This document shows positions 33,996 to 44,960 of a stretch of 47,914 nt of DNA, in pieces. The number at the start of each line of letters is the position of its first letter. Positions within the stretch are counted from its first letter, which is position 1. This DNA is from Cudoniella acicularis (taxonomy: Eukaryota > Ascomycota > Leotiomycetes > Helotiales > Helotiaceae): positions 1 to 47,914 of the forward strand of contig JAAMPI010000249.1 of the NCBI GenBank assembly GCA_013054445.1, in the 5' to 3' direction. A model generated the notes under the pieces. That model had not been told where the DNA came from. It was given only the letters and a program-made list of their open reading frames with translations, and did no database searches. The position numbers were made by a program, and so were the translations under genes.

Positions 33996-34670
33996 TTAAT
34001 TAACTACTACACTATCGGACCCCCCCACAATATCCACCCACAAACCGCAATCAACCTCACTCTCAATTTCTCCCTCCCCCGGAATATACCTCTCTATCTC
34101 ATCCCAATCATCCTTCTTCTCCTTTGAAACAGTAATTAGAACCGTCGGTTTCCTCTCCTCCCTCTCCTAATACGCCGGCCCACGTATAAAATAAGAAATC
34201 GAATTCCATTTCCCCTTCATACACCTTTCAATCCTCTCAAACATCATACCTTCAACCTGCTCGCAGTCCTTGCACGCGATTGTGCTACCTCTGACTGCCG
34301 CGCATGTATCTCAGTACATGAGCTCCGAATTGCGAATTTCTACCAGGAATTCTAGGTCTGTTAGACTGCGTCCAAGGAGTGCTTTATTTATTAGCTGTTG
34401 AATTTCAGTAGCAGCTGCTTTCCAGGAACTTGAGTCGCTGTCTTTGGTGTCGATGATTAATGTTTGATGACCATAGTAGTATCTTCTGGCTAAATTCTGC
34501 ACTTGTAATGATGTTGGTTGGATTCCGTGGTTTTTGAGAATCGTTTGCACTGCGCCTTCGATAGATTGGAAGACCCCATTCGCTTCCTCGGTGCATTGAG
34601 TAGTCACAAGAGGCATCGGGCACGGGATTTCGTTGCCGGCAGCAACGCGAAATTTGTCCTTTGATGCCAT
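33996..34670 (-). pseudogene. Pseudogene with two in-frame stops
   Basis: One minus-strand frame from ATG 34670 stays protein-like for 224 codons to TAA 33996-33998 but contains TGA at 34311-34313 and TAG at 34167-34169. Segments include MASKDKFRVAAGNEIPCP, FQSIEGAVQTILKNHGIQPT, IACKDCEQVEGMMFERIERC and KPTVLITVSKEKKDDWDEIE. The last block resembles a common but uncharacterised fungal family with a TVLVTV-type strand. TAG fits a CAG-to-TAG change and TGA fits CGA-to-TGA, both C-to-T. Frame continuity through both stops argues for recent inactivation rather than two genes. An intron covering both stops would delete the conserved middle, so it is less likely. Confidence 0.6.
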
Positions 34671-35469
34671 AAAGAAGTCGACGCTGCACTTTCCAGAAGC
34701 TTGAAATTTGTGTTCTAGATTAACTCACCCTCGTCGTACTCCTCCGATGAACTTGTGCACGGCGTAATTCCCCTTTGCGAATCCTGATAACCATCTCCAA
34801 TTTGTTTCTTAATGTGTTTAAACTTCCGATTCTGTAATGAAATAACATTCATTTATCGAAAAGCTTGAAGGAAATCTACCTTACGTACGAGTTTGGGGTT
34901 TTTATGTGAAATTATGTGGTGGTGCGATAATAATGGCGTCATCGATGCGGAAACTAGTATAGACTGCCTACTCCACTACGGTAGTAAATATTGACGACTG
35001 AGTTATTAGTGAGTTAAATTACGGGAGCAAGACTTTGAGCTAGGCCATGACGTTAAAAGTCATGGTTTCAATTTTTGATATTGATCTGTAAGGATTCCAG
35101 CACAGTGCCTCGTTAATAAGTGATTAAAATAGAAAACAGAAAATGTACCATTTTAAAAAATGAGAATTATCGTTTACTTTTTGAAACCGTCTCGAAATTA
35201 TATCTTCTCTGCTAGCCAATAGAGGTTTTATAGAAAAATGGAATGATCTTCTAGGAACATCAGCATCTTTGAAAGTTAAAAATGGCCAAGGGAATCCCGA
35301 AGTTATTGTACGCTGGTATAAATTACAATTCCTTTCCTCCGAAACGAAATATATTACGACATGTGAAAAATAAAAGCAAGAATTAAAACAAATCAAGAAA
35401 ACACCGAGCTTCCAAATATTCGTACGAGTCGTGGTTTAGCAGCGTGGCACCGCCCCCTCGCCTCAACCC
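34671..35469. other. Intergenic AT-rich region, no gene seen
   Basis: It holds the promoter side of the pseudogene and the 3' flank of the next minus-strand gene. A 90-codon minus-strand frame at 35124-35396 has no recognisable features and starts in AT-rich DNA. Confidence 0.4.
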
Positions 35470-36056
35470 TTATTCATACTCAACTTCGCCTCCATATTGA
35501 CTAACACTCCCTTGTACCCTCGCGAGCGCTTCATTTACAATCGCAGACTCAAGATCCTGTTGAGCAGCCGGCTCTTCTGGGAAGCCATATGCGTTGATCA
35601 ATCCCTGTGTGTATGTTGCGCTGTAGCCGGGGTTTGTGATGTGTGGGATCCTGTAAGTAATTGACGAGAGTCTCAGAGGGTGCACGCTTGCGTCGCTGTG
35701 GTGATAGACTTGATGAATGGGAGCCAGAGGATTTGCTTGGAAGTTGCGATTTAGATGGGTTTTCTGACAAAGATGGGTGCTTCTTCGACTTATGGTGAGC
35801 GGATTTGTTGTTAGACTTTGAGTGCGATTTTTCAGTATCCAGAGCTGATCCTCCTTTCCGAGACCTTGAGTGATGTCCATCATTTTCAAGATTTGAAGGA
35901 TCTTCCTCTGAGTAAGACTTCCATGAAGATGTCTTCTTCCGAGTGGATTTGTCGGGAGGAGATGACAAAATGTAACTTAAGACTATGTTAGGTTCTCTTC
36001 TCCGAAAACTGGAATAGGATTACTTACTTAGCAGGTTTTCCTTCTTGCGCAGACAT
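35470..36056 (-). CDS. Small Ser/Lys-rich protein of unknown function, apparent 1-bp insertion
   Basis: Exon 1 is 29 nt (36056-36028, MSAQEGKPA). A GTAAGT intron with a CCTAACA branch point ends at TTAAG, and exon 2 starts at 35975, giving MSAQEGKPA-NYILSSPPDKS in phase. The first 100 residues are Ser-, Lys- and His-rich and probably disordered (SHSKSNNKSAHHKSKKHPSL). The conserved-looking end ITNPGYSATYTQGLINAYGF, continuing to QYGGEVEYE and TGA 35470, lies one frame over. Removing one base of the AA pair at 35655-35656 joins the two parts into 177 residues. Read literally, the protein ends at 35549 without this end. The function is not recognised; a basic nuclear protein is possible. Confidence 0.55.
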
Positions 36057-37942
36057 GGTGAAGACCTCTCGATCATACAAGAAGTAGTTGTCACGTGATG
36101 GCTTTTGTCACGGGGTCACCCGTATGAAGATGGATATGGTTTGAAACCGTTTGAAAGTGACCGAGAGAATATATTTCGTAGAAATTCCCCATACTTATAA
36201 ATGAATGCAAGATGACAACAACGTGAGACCTCTAAACGGTGTTCATGCCAAAAAAAAAACGTTGCAGAATTCTTAGAAAAAGCAAATTGCTAATTGCAAA
36301 CTTCAAACTTCGAAAATTGCGATGATTGACGCATTGTCTTCTGGAAGCATTTTGGAAGCATTTTGCAACATGGTTAAATCTTACTTGACTCGCACGGCCA
36401 AGTTTCCCAATAAGACCGCTCATAAGGGAGAGGGGGAAGGGGAGGCTAGGGTGATGCTACCAAAGAGCCTCAGGGGTAATTCTGACAAGTCTCTGGTGAA
36501 CAGTTTTTGTTTCGGGATTCGGGTGATCAGGCGACGCGCCGGTTATTGCGACACTATTTCGACGCATGAAACCGATTGCAAGATGGGCGTAGGCATATAA
36601 TTTATATGGAGACAAGTACTCAATCGAGAGTCTTGACACTTCACGGTAGTGCCGTCAGAATCCCTTGTCTTCCCCGCTGAATACCTGGTATCGTGCTCGT
36701 AGTCGTTTCTTTGGTCCAATTTGTTTTCTTGGTGTAGGTAGTGTGGAAGTTCGTTTGGCGAGCCAACAGCACTTGCAGTTTGAGGAAATTGCGCCCGAAG
36801 CCATGCAGGGCAAGTATGATCTGCAGGCATGGCGAACTGTTGGGGATGGCGCGCACCAAGCTGGATTGATTCGTGAACCAGAGATCTCCGGGGTTGACCT
36901 GCATCATTGACGTGACCAGTGTCATCTGCCTAGTCATTGAAGTGTGCACGGTGAAAAGGAGGGGTAACTTAGCACTTACTACATATAAAGCTTGATCTTT
37001 GTTTACCATAAACTCTTCCTGTTTTATAGATTTTTTCGCAGCGCACTCGAAAGAGAAATGTTGAGAGAGATGTGGGAAGGAGGACTACGATCGGGAAAAC
37101 AAGGCGAACGAGGCAAAGACGACCCCAGTCTATCATTGACTGATCGCCTCTTCTAGCACAAGGCACGACCCTTTTTCGTTGCAAATTGCAAGCGCAAAAG
37201 TTCATCTGAGACATCGATATCTGGCTCGTTGCCCAGGCTGGGTGTCAGCAAGATAAGCTTCATTGACGTCCTCCTCCTCTAATTTCCTCAAACACGAGGT
37301 GACGCCATGCTGGTTTCTGCAGCAAGGCTTCGAGAAGTCTTCTACCCTGATCATCATTGCCGGTGCCTTGGGTCACGGGTCGTGCGATCGTCAACGCAAT
37401 ACAGCCCAGCTGGCCATAGGGGCGATTAAGGGTGGATGGCTGAGACAGCAACTCGACTCGGCTCCAGCCTCCAGCCTGCTCACTACTCGTTTCTCTTTTC
37501 TCTCTCACTATCATTTCCTTCCTTCCTCGACCTTGTTGGATCAGAAACAATTCACATCACTTATTCCAAAACCACCGTCTTCATGCTGGACCCGTAGCAG
37601 CATGCCTTTCTTTACCTAAAATACATCACCCGGTCCGGTACCACTGCTCTCATTGAGGTTCTTATTATACCGTATCCTCCGGCTTTTTGAACCCCAAGCG
37701 CCAATACCCGAACCTCCACAGCCCAAGGCCTTTGCAGCCGTGCAGTACACATCTTCTCGAATTAATAAGAGTTATTTGTTCTAACTTAACCGCCACCTCA
37801 ACGAAACCTTGCTCCTCGAGCGTCCAGTCGTTACCTCTGCATTATTTCCTTTGCGGGCGGGAAAAAACAGCCAGGTCCCTGGGGCCCAACCTTGCTAGTT
37901 TTTACCGCGTACAAATATCGATTTGTCTTGAAGCCTGATACC
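36057..37942. other. Long intergenic region, no supported gene
   Basis: Nearly 1.9 kb with only short competing frames. The right third is CT-rich and CCTTCCT-like, fitting the leader and promoter of the Clr5-ankyrin gene. A minus-strand frame at 36641-37009 could be spliced at GTAAGT near its start but shows no family features. Confidence 0.4.
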
Positions 37943-40476
37943 ATGTCCGGATCTAAACAATCCAAATATGATTGGGATGTTCATTTTCCGCGCCTGCGTG
38001 CCTTCTATCTTCAGGGATTGTCCTTTCCTGAAATTCACAGAGCAGTCCTGACACCTGATTTTACACCAAGGTTTGTCTTTCTAGGTTCCATGGTTTGTGT
38101 TGCGTGCTGATACACCATAGCGAGAAGACTGTTTACAACAAACTAATCGAGGGTGGATATCCGGCAGATAAAACTCAACGGGCAGCTCTCTGTAAGAGCC
38201 TCAACATTGCGCGATGGCCTTCTGAGACTATCCCAAGTTCCAAGCATCACGGGAAGCGACTTGTCTCGGGAACAGCTTTCTCATCGAACAACACAGCGGC
38301 TGAAGGAATTCCACGGATTTTCGGGGCATCCAACCCGAGCAACGTCGACGCAGACACCCAGGTGGCAATATTGAGACGGGGTGAAGAACATACCAGAATG
38401 ACAGAGGCATCAAATTATGTACTCGAAAATCTTGGTCAAGCTCCCCCAAACTATCTCCAAGATCTTAATCTTTTAGAGGAGCAGGCATGGCTGAATACGC
38501 CAGATTTCTCCTCTGCCTTGGCCCAAGAAGATAATAGTTACTGTCAAGCCGTCGAATTCAACCCTAGTCTTTCCGCCGGTATGCATTTTTCAGCCGGTTC
38601 ATTCACAGCGCCTCTTCTTCATTCTCAAGGAATCTGCTCAATTACACAAGAGGATTTTTCCCAATATGGACAGCTCGTGGAGTCTAGTGGTTTGCAGCAA
38701 ATTGTCGATGCGGATTACTTGAGTGAGTCGAATATATTTCGAAATATGCCGACTCCGAATGATATCCCCGATTTGGTTGATGTACCCTCGCCATTCTCGA
38801 TAATTACTTTACCACCGACTCCAAATTTCCCTCAAGCAGTCGCAAGCAGCAGCTCAAGTTCCCGATCGCTCGAGAGAGGCAAGCCCAGGATCAAAGCCCT
38901 CAGACTCTTCAATCCCGATCGTAACTCTTCCTCTACCTATGACTCCGGGTATGTCAGCGGCCGCAGCTCACCTTTCTCTCTTCGAGCAACTGAGCGTCCT
39001 ACTCGTCGGATTCCACCCACTTGTCCATTCGATGGATTGCACCGAGTTCCATGCAACGTTCCGCACGAACCTCGAAGATACAACGCTTCTTATAGTCCCC
39101 AATCCACTGAACGATATCGAAATATTGTTGGTACATGTGAGCAGTGTAAATACTCAGCGATCCATAATTTGTCATGGTCTGCTCAGTACTTGAAATTTGA
39201 GGTGTTTGCTAGCGAGCTCAACCTGTCTGGCATCTACTACGACTTGACCGCCATCGATGCTGCTGGTAACTCGGCACTCCACTATGCAGCGATTGGAGGG
39301 GCCACGCTTGGCTGTATCACGAGCCTTCTTGATGCTGGCATAAACCCATGTCACATCAATACATGTGGCGAACTGTTCCTTCATTGCATGCGGCCTCAGT
39401 TCGATCAGGTTAAGCTCGGATTCGAGGCTGATGTCTTCCCAGCTTTCAAAACTAATCTAGTCAACTTGTTGAATGATCTAAGCCAGAAATACAGCGGCTT
39501 CTTCAGATGGCGAGACAATGCCGGCCGAACAGCGCTACAGACTTTCATTTCTAACATTGGTGACGATGATATCAAATCACGAGTTACAGAGTAATTACCA
39601 ATCACCCCAACGTTCAAACAAAATAATCTTTGACTGACTTGTTGATTTATAGGACAGTTACAAGTGCAGGCTACAATGTAGTTGTCTCTGATGGATTTGA
39701 AAATATACCACAACGACCAATCGATCCCACGACTTACACTTTCTTCTTGGATGCCAACGCGGAAGGAGCTTTCGATTTCAACCGAGTAAGACAGCGGATA
39801 GCCAGAGAAATCACGAAACACGCATCCACAGATCCAACGTTTGTTCACCCTGAGACAGGTGATAACATCCTGCATGCTCTTGCTCGCCTTCGGTTCCAAG
39901 AGTCCGCAGATTTAATCACCCAAATCCGGGATTTTGCCTCCCAAGATGTGGATTTGAACCTCCGCAACTGGAATGAAGATGGACCTCTATCGACATTTAC
40001 CCAGGAGCCGCCGGCCGAAGGCCCAACTAGAGATGATACTGGTGCAACGATCTCGAAATATCTTGACGCGCTGCTGTGGAAAGACCCTAAGAAACGAATT
40101 CCAAATAAAATTAATGTCAACATGCGAAATAGGGAGGGAGCGACGCCCCTGTACTACGCTGCTATTCGAGCAAGGCCTGACTCAGTCAGAAGTCTTATTG
40201 AAGCTGGCGCAAATGTTAATGCCCGACTTGGTAAGTTAGTTCCTAGCAATACTCTTCCAAAACTAACGCGCAATAGAAATCGACGGCCGACGAACGAGCG
40301 CCCTCCTTGCCAGTGAGGAGGAAAGAAACAAAGCTTTTTTCGACAACAATGTCGTAAAGATTGACCGGCTCAACAATGTTATTTCGTACCTCCAGCACGC
40401 GAAGGCTGTTTCGGTTCCAACTCTTTTCGACGAAAGATGTGTTTGCGAGAATACGGTGGGTGCGATGGCGATGTAG
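37943..40476 (+). CDS. Clr5-domain protein with ankyrin repeats
   Basis: Four exons (37943-38070, 38121-39590, 39653-40230, 40277-40476) give 791 residues with exact frame closure. Residues about 10-55 (WDVHFPRLRAFYLQGLSFPE, then TPSEKTVYNKLIEGGY across intron 1) match the Clr5 domain, a short helical N-terminal module seen in many fungal ankyrin and TPR proteins and named from S. pombe Clr5. The middle is long and disordered, Ser/Pro-rich. Ankyrin repeats follow near 415-450 (AAGNSALHYAAIGGATLGC) and near 694-725 (GATPLYYAAIRARPDSVRSL, then AGANVNARL). The C-terminus is helical (RLNNVISYLQHA). A DNA- or chromatin-linked or signalling role is only suggested by family. Confidence 0.82.
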
Positions 40477-41114
40477 GATATTTTGGTTGTCGCTATAAAT
40501 GGCAGAATGATGATACGATAATATGGTTTAATTCTTTCGGAGAAACTGAGATTATAGGGTAATTTTTATTGGACATATCACAGGCGTGGGTTCTGGCGAG
40601 AAACATATGGGATGGGATAGGGTGGAGGACTTATTTTCAGCGATACCACGTACGATTTTACGAAATGACGCTTTGCTTAGTAATTCAGAGGGTGTATATC
40701 AGGATGGAGATAATTGCATCGTTGTTTTAGACTCAAATGTTCTTCCGCAGCACGATGTTTACGATATTTTTCTTACGATGAGGGAAGGGCGTGGTAAGAT
40801 ATATTATCGCAACCAAAACTCACCGATTGTATAATACCTATTTAGATGATAAAAGTTAGACAATGATCATCTGTTCAGTAAAGAAACAAGAATGGAAAGA
40901 AATTTCTTTCTTTTATGCCTTTCTAAGTATAATTTTTTCCGACTAGTCTTGTTTTTCCTATATGGTCACTACATTGCCTTGGCTGGCGAAAGGCCTGGAA
41001 AAGGAAAAGCAGGGCAAATGCTTTCACTTGGTGTTGGCAGTGCGCCGCCGAAACTGCCTCTCGGTGAGACCTATTAACTCTACGCTTGGGAAACGGGACG
41101 GGACTTTGTAATTG
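40477..41114. other. 3' flank with a possible extra exon or small ORF
   Basis: A protein-like frame at 40586-40834 (RVEDLFSAIPRTILRNDALL and CIVVLDSNVLPQHDVYDIFL) ends at TAA 40832 and is preceded by a CACAG acceptor-like site. It starts with GTG or an internal ATG at 40607. It might be an alternative last exon of the Clr5 gene, but no donor in that gene matched in phase, or a remnant. The remainder holds nothing recognisable. Confidence 0.3.
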
Positions 41115-41364
41115 TCTCACATCAGACCTGGGCACCAATACGGGTTCGCCCGTGGGTATTTGGGTAGAAAGGGCACGGGTATCTCCCAGCAAAAAAATTC
41201 GGGTCGGTTACCCAGGGGCTTCGGGTAGAACCTGGGTTTTTTGTATGTACCCGTACGTTTTATATTTCTAGGTAACCCACCGGTCAAGTTTCTGCTGGGT
41301 CGGGTATTACCCCTCAAGGCTCCTGGTTAAACCCGAATTACCCACGCCCAGGTCTGTCTCACAT
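41115..41364. mobile_element. Non-autonomous hAT-like element (MITE) with 8-bp target duplication
   Basis: The 234-bp body (41123-41356) begins CAGACCTGGGC and ends with its exact reverse complement GCCCAGGTCTG. The similarity continues imperfectly inward (AATACGGGTT against AATTCGGGTT). It is flanked by identical 8-bp copies of TCTCACAT at 41115-41122 and 41357-41364. Short terminal repeats starting with CA and an 8-bp duplication are the hallmarks of hAT transposons. The interior has no coding capacity but nine GGGTA/TACCC pentamers and an ACGGG-TTCG-CCCGT hairpin near the left end, possible transposase-binding sites. It must have been moved by a transposase encoded elsewhere. The exact duplication suggests recent insertion. 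Confidence 0.85.
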
Positions 41365-42265
41365 TGAAAATTAGTGCTGGTTTTGAGTTGTACTTTTCTA
41401 GTTCATAGGGAGACTGCCGAAATACTTACGAATGGCGTGCGAAATGATTGATTAATTGATGGGGGCTGGTTGAGACAGTTGCATAGGCGGCAGAGCGTAG
41501 TGGTGGCTTGGCCCGAATTATCCCCCAGAAGTTGACTTAAGATTCTCCTCCAGGTCCTCCCGAGGATACTGACCACTACGATATCGTCACGATGTACGAA
41601 TACACCACTCTCGCTAAACCTCATTCAATTCGGGTACTTCACCAACCCCCTTCATTTCCCAGTGGCCCAGCCCCTCGCGGTTATGAGAAGCGAAGGACTG
41701 ATGAATTCCTTCGAGAGGATGAAAACTGCGGCCCCAAGGGAGCGCCTTTTTTTTTTTTGGATAGAAAGAGAGGTACATAAGGAACGCGCCTCATGCAGTA
41801 GCTATGGGTGATGCAGTTGCGTTCATTCCAGGGATCAAATACCCAATAATACTTCGCCTAACTTAACTAAAAATATATCAGGTTATTGGGCGCGCATTTA
41901 TACCGGGTGTGATGGATGGGGAGCGTCTCAGGTCCAAAACCTAAGCCGAAACCAAGCACAATCCATTATTGAATGTGTCGCTCGTATATTGATTTTAGTA
42001 TGGAGGAATCTAGTGAGGACATGGATAAGCGGACATTTGAAAGGAAAACACTAGCTGAGATTAAAGTATAGAATCAGACGATTATAAGATAGTGTTAAGA
42101 AAAACTATAATACCTTGCTTATTTCTTATAAGTAATATCTTCTCCTTTCTAATATTAGAGATATCTATTGTACTTCGACCTCCTTGATTGGCTACCCACA
42201 ACCTCAAATTATCATTAACAGAGAGGGTCAAGACCAATAATCGACTTGTCAAAAGGGCTCAAAGA
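41365..42265. other. Intergenic region, no gene seen
   Basis: Short frames only. From about 42000 to 42180 the DNA is TA-rich like other relic stretches in the window. A T9 run lies near 41751. The right end is the 3' flank of the P450 gene. Confidence 0.4.
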
Positions 42266-44039
42266 TTAATTCTTAAGCTTGACTCCAACTTTATAAAATC
42301 CTTGCTTGAACCAAGGAACAGTATGAACTCTCAGCTCATGACATTGTCCCGGTACAAGACTGAATTCATACCTCCGCACCAAGGTAGCAAGAATAAGCCT
42401 CAACTCCTTCAGGGCAAATCTAGGCCACTTAGTATTCTCTCATTGTGAAACCCTGAGAAACTTACTGCTGTCCAATACAATTCCTCGAACCAGCCGAGAA
42501 TGGCATAAATGCTTTTCGATCTGCCGCACTGCCTTTATAATCATCGAGCCATCTTTCGGGGATGAAGACGTCAGGATCAGGCCAGATTCTGGGATCACGT
42601 TGCATCTCTGATATCCATGCAGAGACGATAGTCTATTTATTAGCCTGAGATGTAGGACGAAGAATAGACTTACATCTTTTGGTATTTCGTAACCGCAAAG
42701 CATAGTGTTCTCCGGGACAAGCCTCACAATGCCTTTAAAGTTAGTGGAGATCTCGACATGGGTTTAGGAACTTACCAGCGGTGATAATTGGCATGATCCG
42801 CATGCTCTCGTTGATCACCGCATTTAAGTATGGCAGATCTTGGGTTTTGGTGAAGGTGATCGCGTCATCGACAGATAGAAAGGTAGAATGAATTTCAGAT
42901 ATTAATTCTTTGAGCTTGTCCTGATTATTGAGGAGCAGGAGTAGGGTAAATGTAGCCGTAAGACTCGTCGTGTCACTCCCCGCAATCCTGAATAATAATT
43001 AGCATTGGGTGGGTTTCAAAGTTGGTAGACTAACATGAAGAGAATCATCTCGTCTCGGATATGCTTGTCTGTGAACGACACTGGGTCGGCGTTATTCGTA
43101 TCCACGAAGATCTGGAGAATATCCTGTTTTGAAATGCCTTTCTCCATTTCCTTCCGCCGCTTAGAAACAGTCTTCTCGATCACTTCAGAGATCATGGAGC
43201 TAGCTGATGGCACTCCGGGCAGATATTTGACAAGGGGGAATTGAGCGTCAATAGCAACACGTCTCAAATATCTGTTGAGGAGATCCTTTTGTTTGCTGTC
43301 ATCAGACTCCACCAAGTTGAACGATCCTCCAAATAAAGCTGCGCTCATGACGTCCTGCATATTGAGTGAACATTTTTCTTGAGGATGTGAGGTAGACCTA
43401 CAGATGTCAGGTTTCCAAGAATTCTGCTCATATCCACCACTACAAAGTCGTTTTCATCACTACATTTGCTGTCGAGAACCCGTGTGAAAACTTGGAGACA
43501 ATCATGCATGAGGGGTTCTAAGCCATTCAAGTAGCTGATTGAGAATCCAGGGGATAGGAGACGTCTCTGACAACAATTTAATTCTAGTCCGTTAGGGTTG
43601 AGTACCTGCAGACCTTTTGCTTATATTTCACTTTGTCGGTCTCTGTAATGAGACTTGTAATATGTGGATCTTCTCGAACGGCCTCATAGTCACGAGACTT
43701 CCTGAAGTCCTCATCGATGAGGATCTTCTGGATGGTAGCCTTATCTGCGAACATCACATCCGCCGGTCCTGTGCAAAATGTTAATACAAGTCGACCTTGC
43801 CGAGATTTGACCTCACCAACTCGGACGATGTCACCATATTTCTTAAATAAGCCAGGTCCAATGTTCATCTGGTTTCCTTTGATACATTGTATGATCCATG
43901 GCCAAGAGGTAAACTTGCCAATCATTGGTCCTGGGATTTTGGATAGGGGGCCTGTAAAGGCGGTGAGGAGAATGAGGCAACATCTCCGCAATAACTCCGC
44001 TGCCACGGCGTAGATCAACAGAGTGGGAATGCTGTACAT
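42266..44039 (-). CDS. Cytochrome P450 monooxygenase
   Basis: Seven exons (44039-43614, 43566-43402, 43354-43035, 42987-42776, 42732-42674, 42632-42466, 42419-42266) close exactly into 500 residues. An N-terminal membrane anchor (IYAVAAELLRRCCLILLTAF) is followed by the Pro-rich hinge GPLSKIPGP. AGSDTT (306-311) is the oxygen-activating I-helix, ESMR (364-367) the ExxR of the K-helix, PERW at 419-422, and FSAGSRNCIGQ carries the haem-ligating Cys446. All key residues are present, so it should be active with a reductase at the ER. The first intron uses a GTCTGC donor, chosen because GTACTC seven bases downstream breaks the phase. It resembles fungal P450s of secondary or aromatic metabolism, but the subfamily is not assigned and no biosynthetic partners lie beside it. 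Confidence 0.92.
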
Positions 44040-44358
44040 TTTGGAATTTTCATTGATGTTTAAAGAAAGGAGATTCGATAGAAGAGTGGATATGGGACAG
44101 GCTTTCGGATCCGCTTAGATCCGATCGCTAGTGGGGTTTCATGTAGTGCTGACTGATCCTGGCTTGGCAGGAGCATGCGATTGGGTTGATCAGCCTATCT
44201 TCCCTAGAAATATATACTAACAAAGCCAAAATAGAACACGTCTATTTGGTATTCATGGAGTGCAACGACAAAGAAACCTCCTGTCTTCTACACCTTGCGA
44301 TATCAAAATCGACTGCAGCAAGTCTGCTAAAGCTACTGCCATCTCCACACAACACTAA
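44040..44358. promoter_or_regulatory. Presumed promoter of the P450 gene
   Basis: It lies immediately upstream of ATG 44039 on the minus strand. No specific element is assigned. It runs into the coding-like remnant on the plus strand. Confidence 0.3.
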
Positions 44359-44718
44359 TTGGCTGACCGGGGAGCTTTTAAAGGTTTGCCCCTTCCTGAC
44401 ATCATTGAACCGACCAACGGTGTCCCTATACAGAATCAACAACCTCAAGATCACCCCTTTAATCACAATGACGGCCTATCGGATTCTATACCGGAGCTAG
44501 AAGCCGCCTTGTTGTTACGGTTTCATTATCATGTGCAGTCCGGGCCTGAGGCTCGGCGGTCCGTAGTGAGCCGCACAGAGAACCAGGGACACAAGGTACA
44601 AGAATCACGTGTTATGTCACATGATGGAGCTGGGACTAGCTTGTCACGAACAGCAATCACGTGCAGAACTAGGCCTGAGGCTCGGCTAGGATCCCTCGGG
44701 GATAGTATAGAGCACTAG
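44359..44718 (+). pseudogene. Coding-like remnant of unknown family
   Basis: A plus-strand frame of 119 codons with no ATG start has protein-like content (AFKGLPLPDIIEPTNGVP, IPELEAALLLRFHYHV) and ends at TAG 44716. The first half looks like a decayed exon. The second half overlaps the repeated GC-rich hairpins and is probably not protein. The upstream frames are broken. It may be a fragment of a regulator gene, but this is a guess. Confidence 0.25.
44543..44686. repeat. 15-bp direct repeat with GC-rich hairpins
   Basis: GGCCTGAGGCTCGGC occurs at 44543-44557 and again at 44672-44686, each preceded by GTGCAG some bases upstream (44533 and 44661). Each copy contains the small hairpin GCC-TGA-GGC. 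Two CACGTG sites lie between or next to the copies (44606-44611, 44658-44663). Confidence 0.6.
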
Positions 44719-44758
44719 GACGTAAGGCACGAAGTTTGGGGACGGGCCCTAATCCAGT

Positions 44759-44776
44759 CACGTGATTAGTCACGTG
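44759..44776. promoter_or_regulatory. Paired TCACGTG motifs beside an AT-rich tract
   Basis: Two CACGTG palindromes (44759-44764 and 44771-44776) sit 6 bp apart, after two others at 44606 and 44658. CACGTG is the core site of bHLH proteins such as Cbf1-type factors. A long AT-rich tract follows from about 44810. Whether the cluster is functional is unknown. Confidence 0.35.
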
Positions 44777-44779
44777 AGG

Positions 44780-44960
44780 AATTTTAGGATCTTAGAGATC
44801 TTTTAGACAATCTCTAGATCTATAAGTAAAAAGGTTTTATATAAATAACTAAATTTAAATATAAAGTAATTAATTTAAAAAAAAATCTTTTTTAAACGGA
44901 TATTATTTTATTATATTTTATTTATCTTTTTATTAGATATTTAATACCAACATAGACTAT
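44780..44960. repeat. AT-rich island
   Basis: An almost purely A/T tract with TTTTATTA- and TTTAAAAA-type words and no frame. It is consistent with a RIP-mutated relic. Confidence 0.45.

Noticed and set aside
36641..37009. 122-codon minus-strand frame
   Set aside because: No recognisable domain; a splice is possible but does not improve it.
37263..37619. 118-codon plus-strand frame
   Set aside because: CT-rich leader-like DNA upstream of the Clr5 gene; composition is not protein-like.
44600..44960. CACGTG plus AT tract as a point centromere
   Set aside because: Point centromeres are a trait of budding yeasts; filamentous ascomycetes have regional centromeres and the third element is absent.
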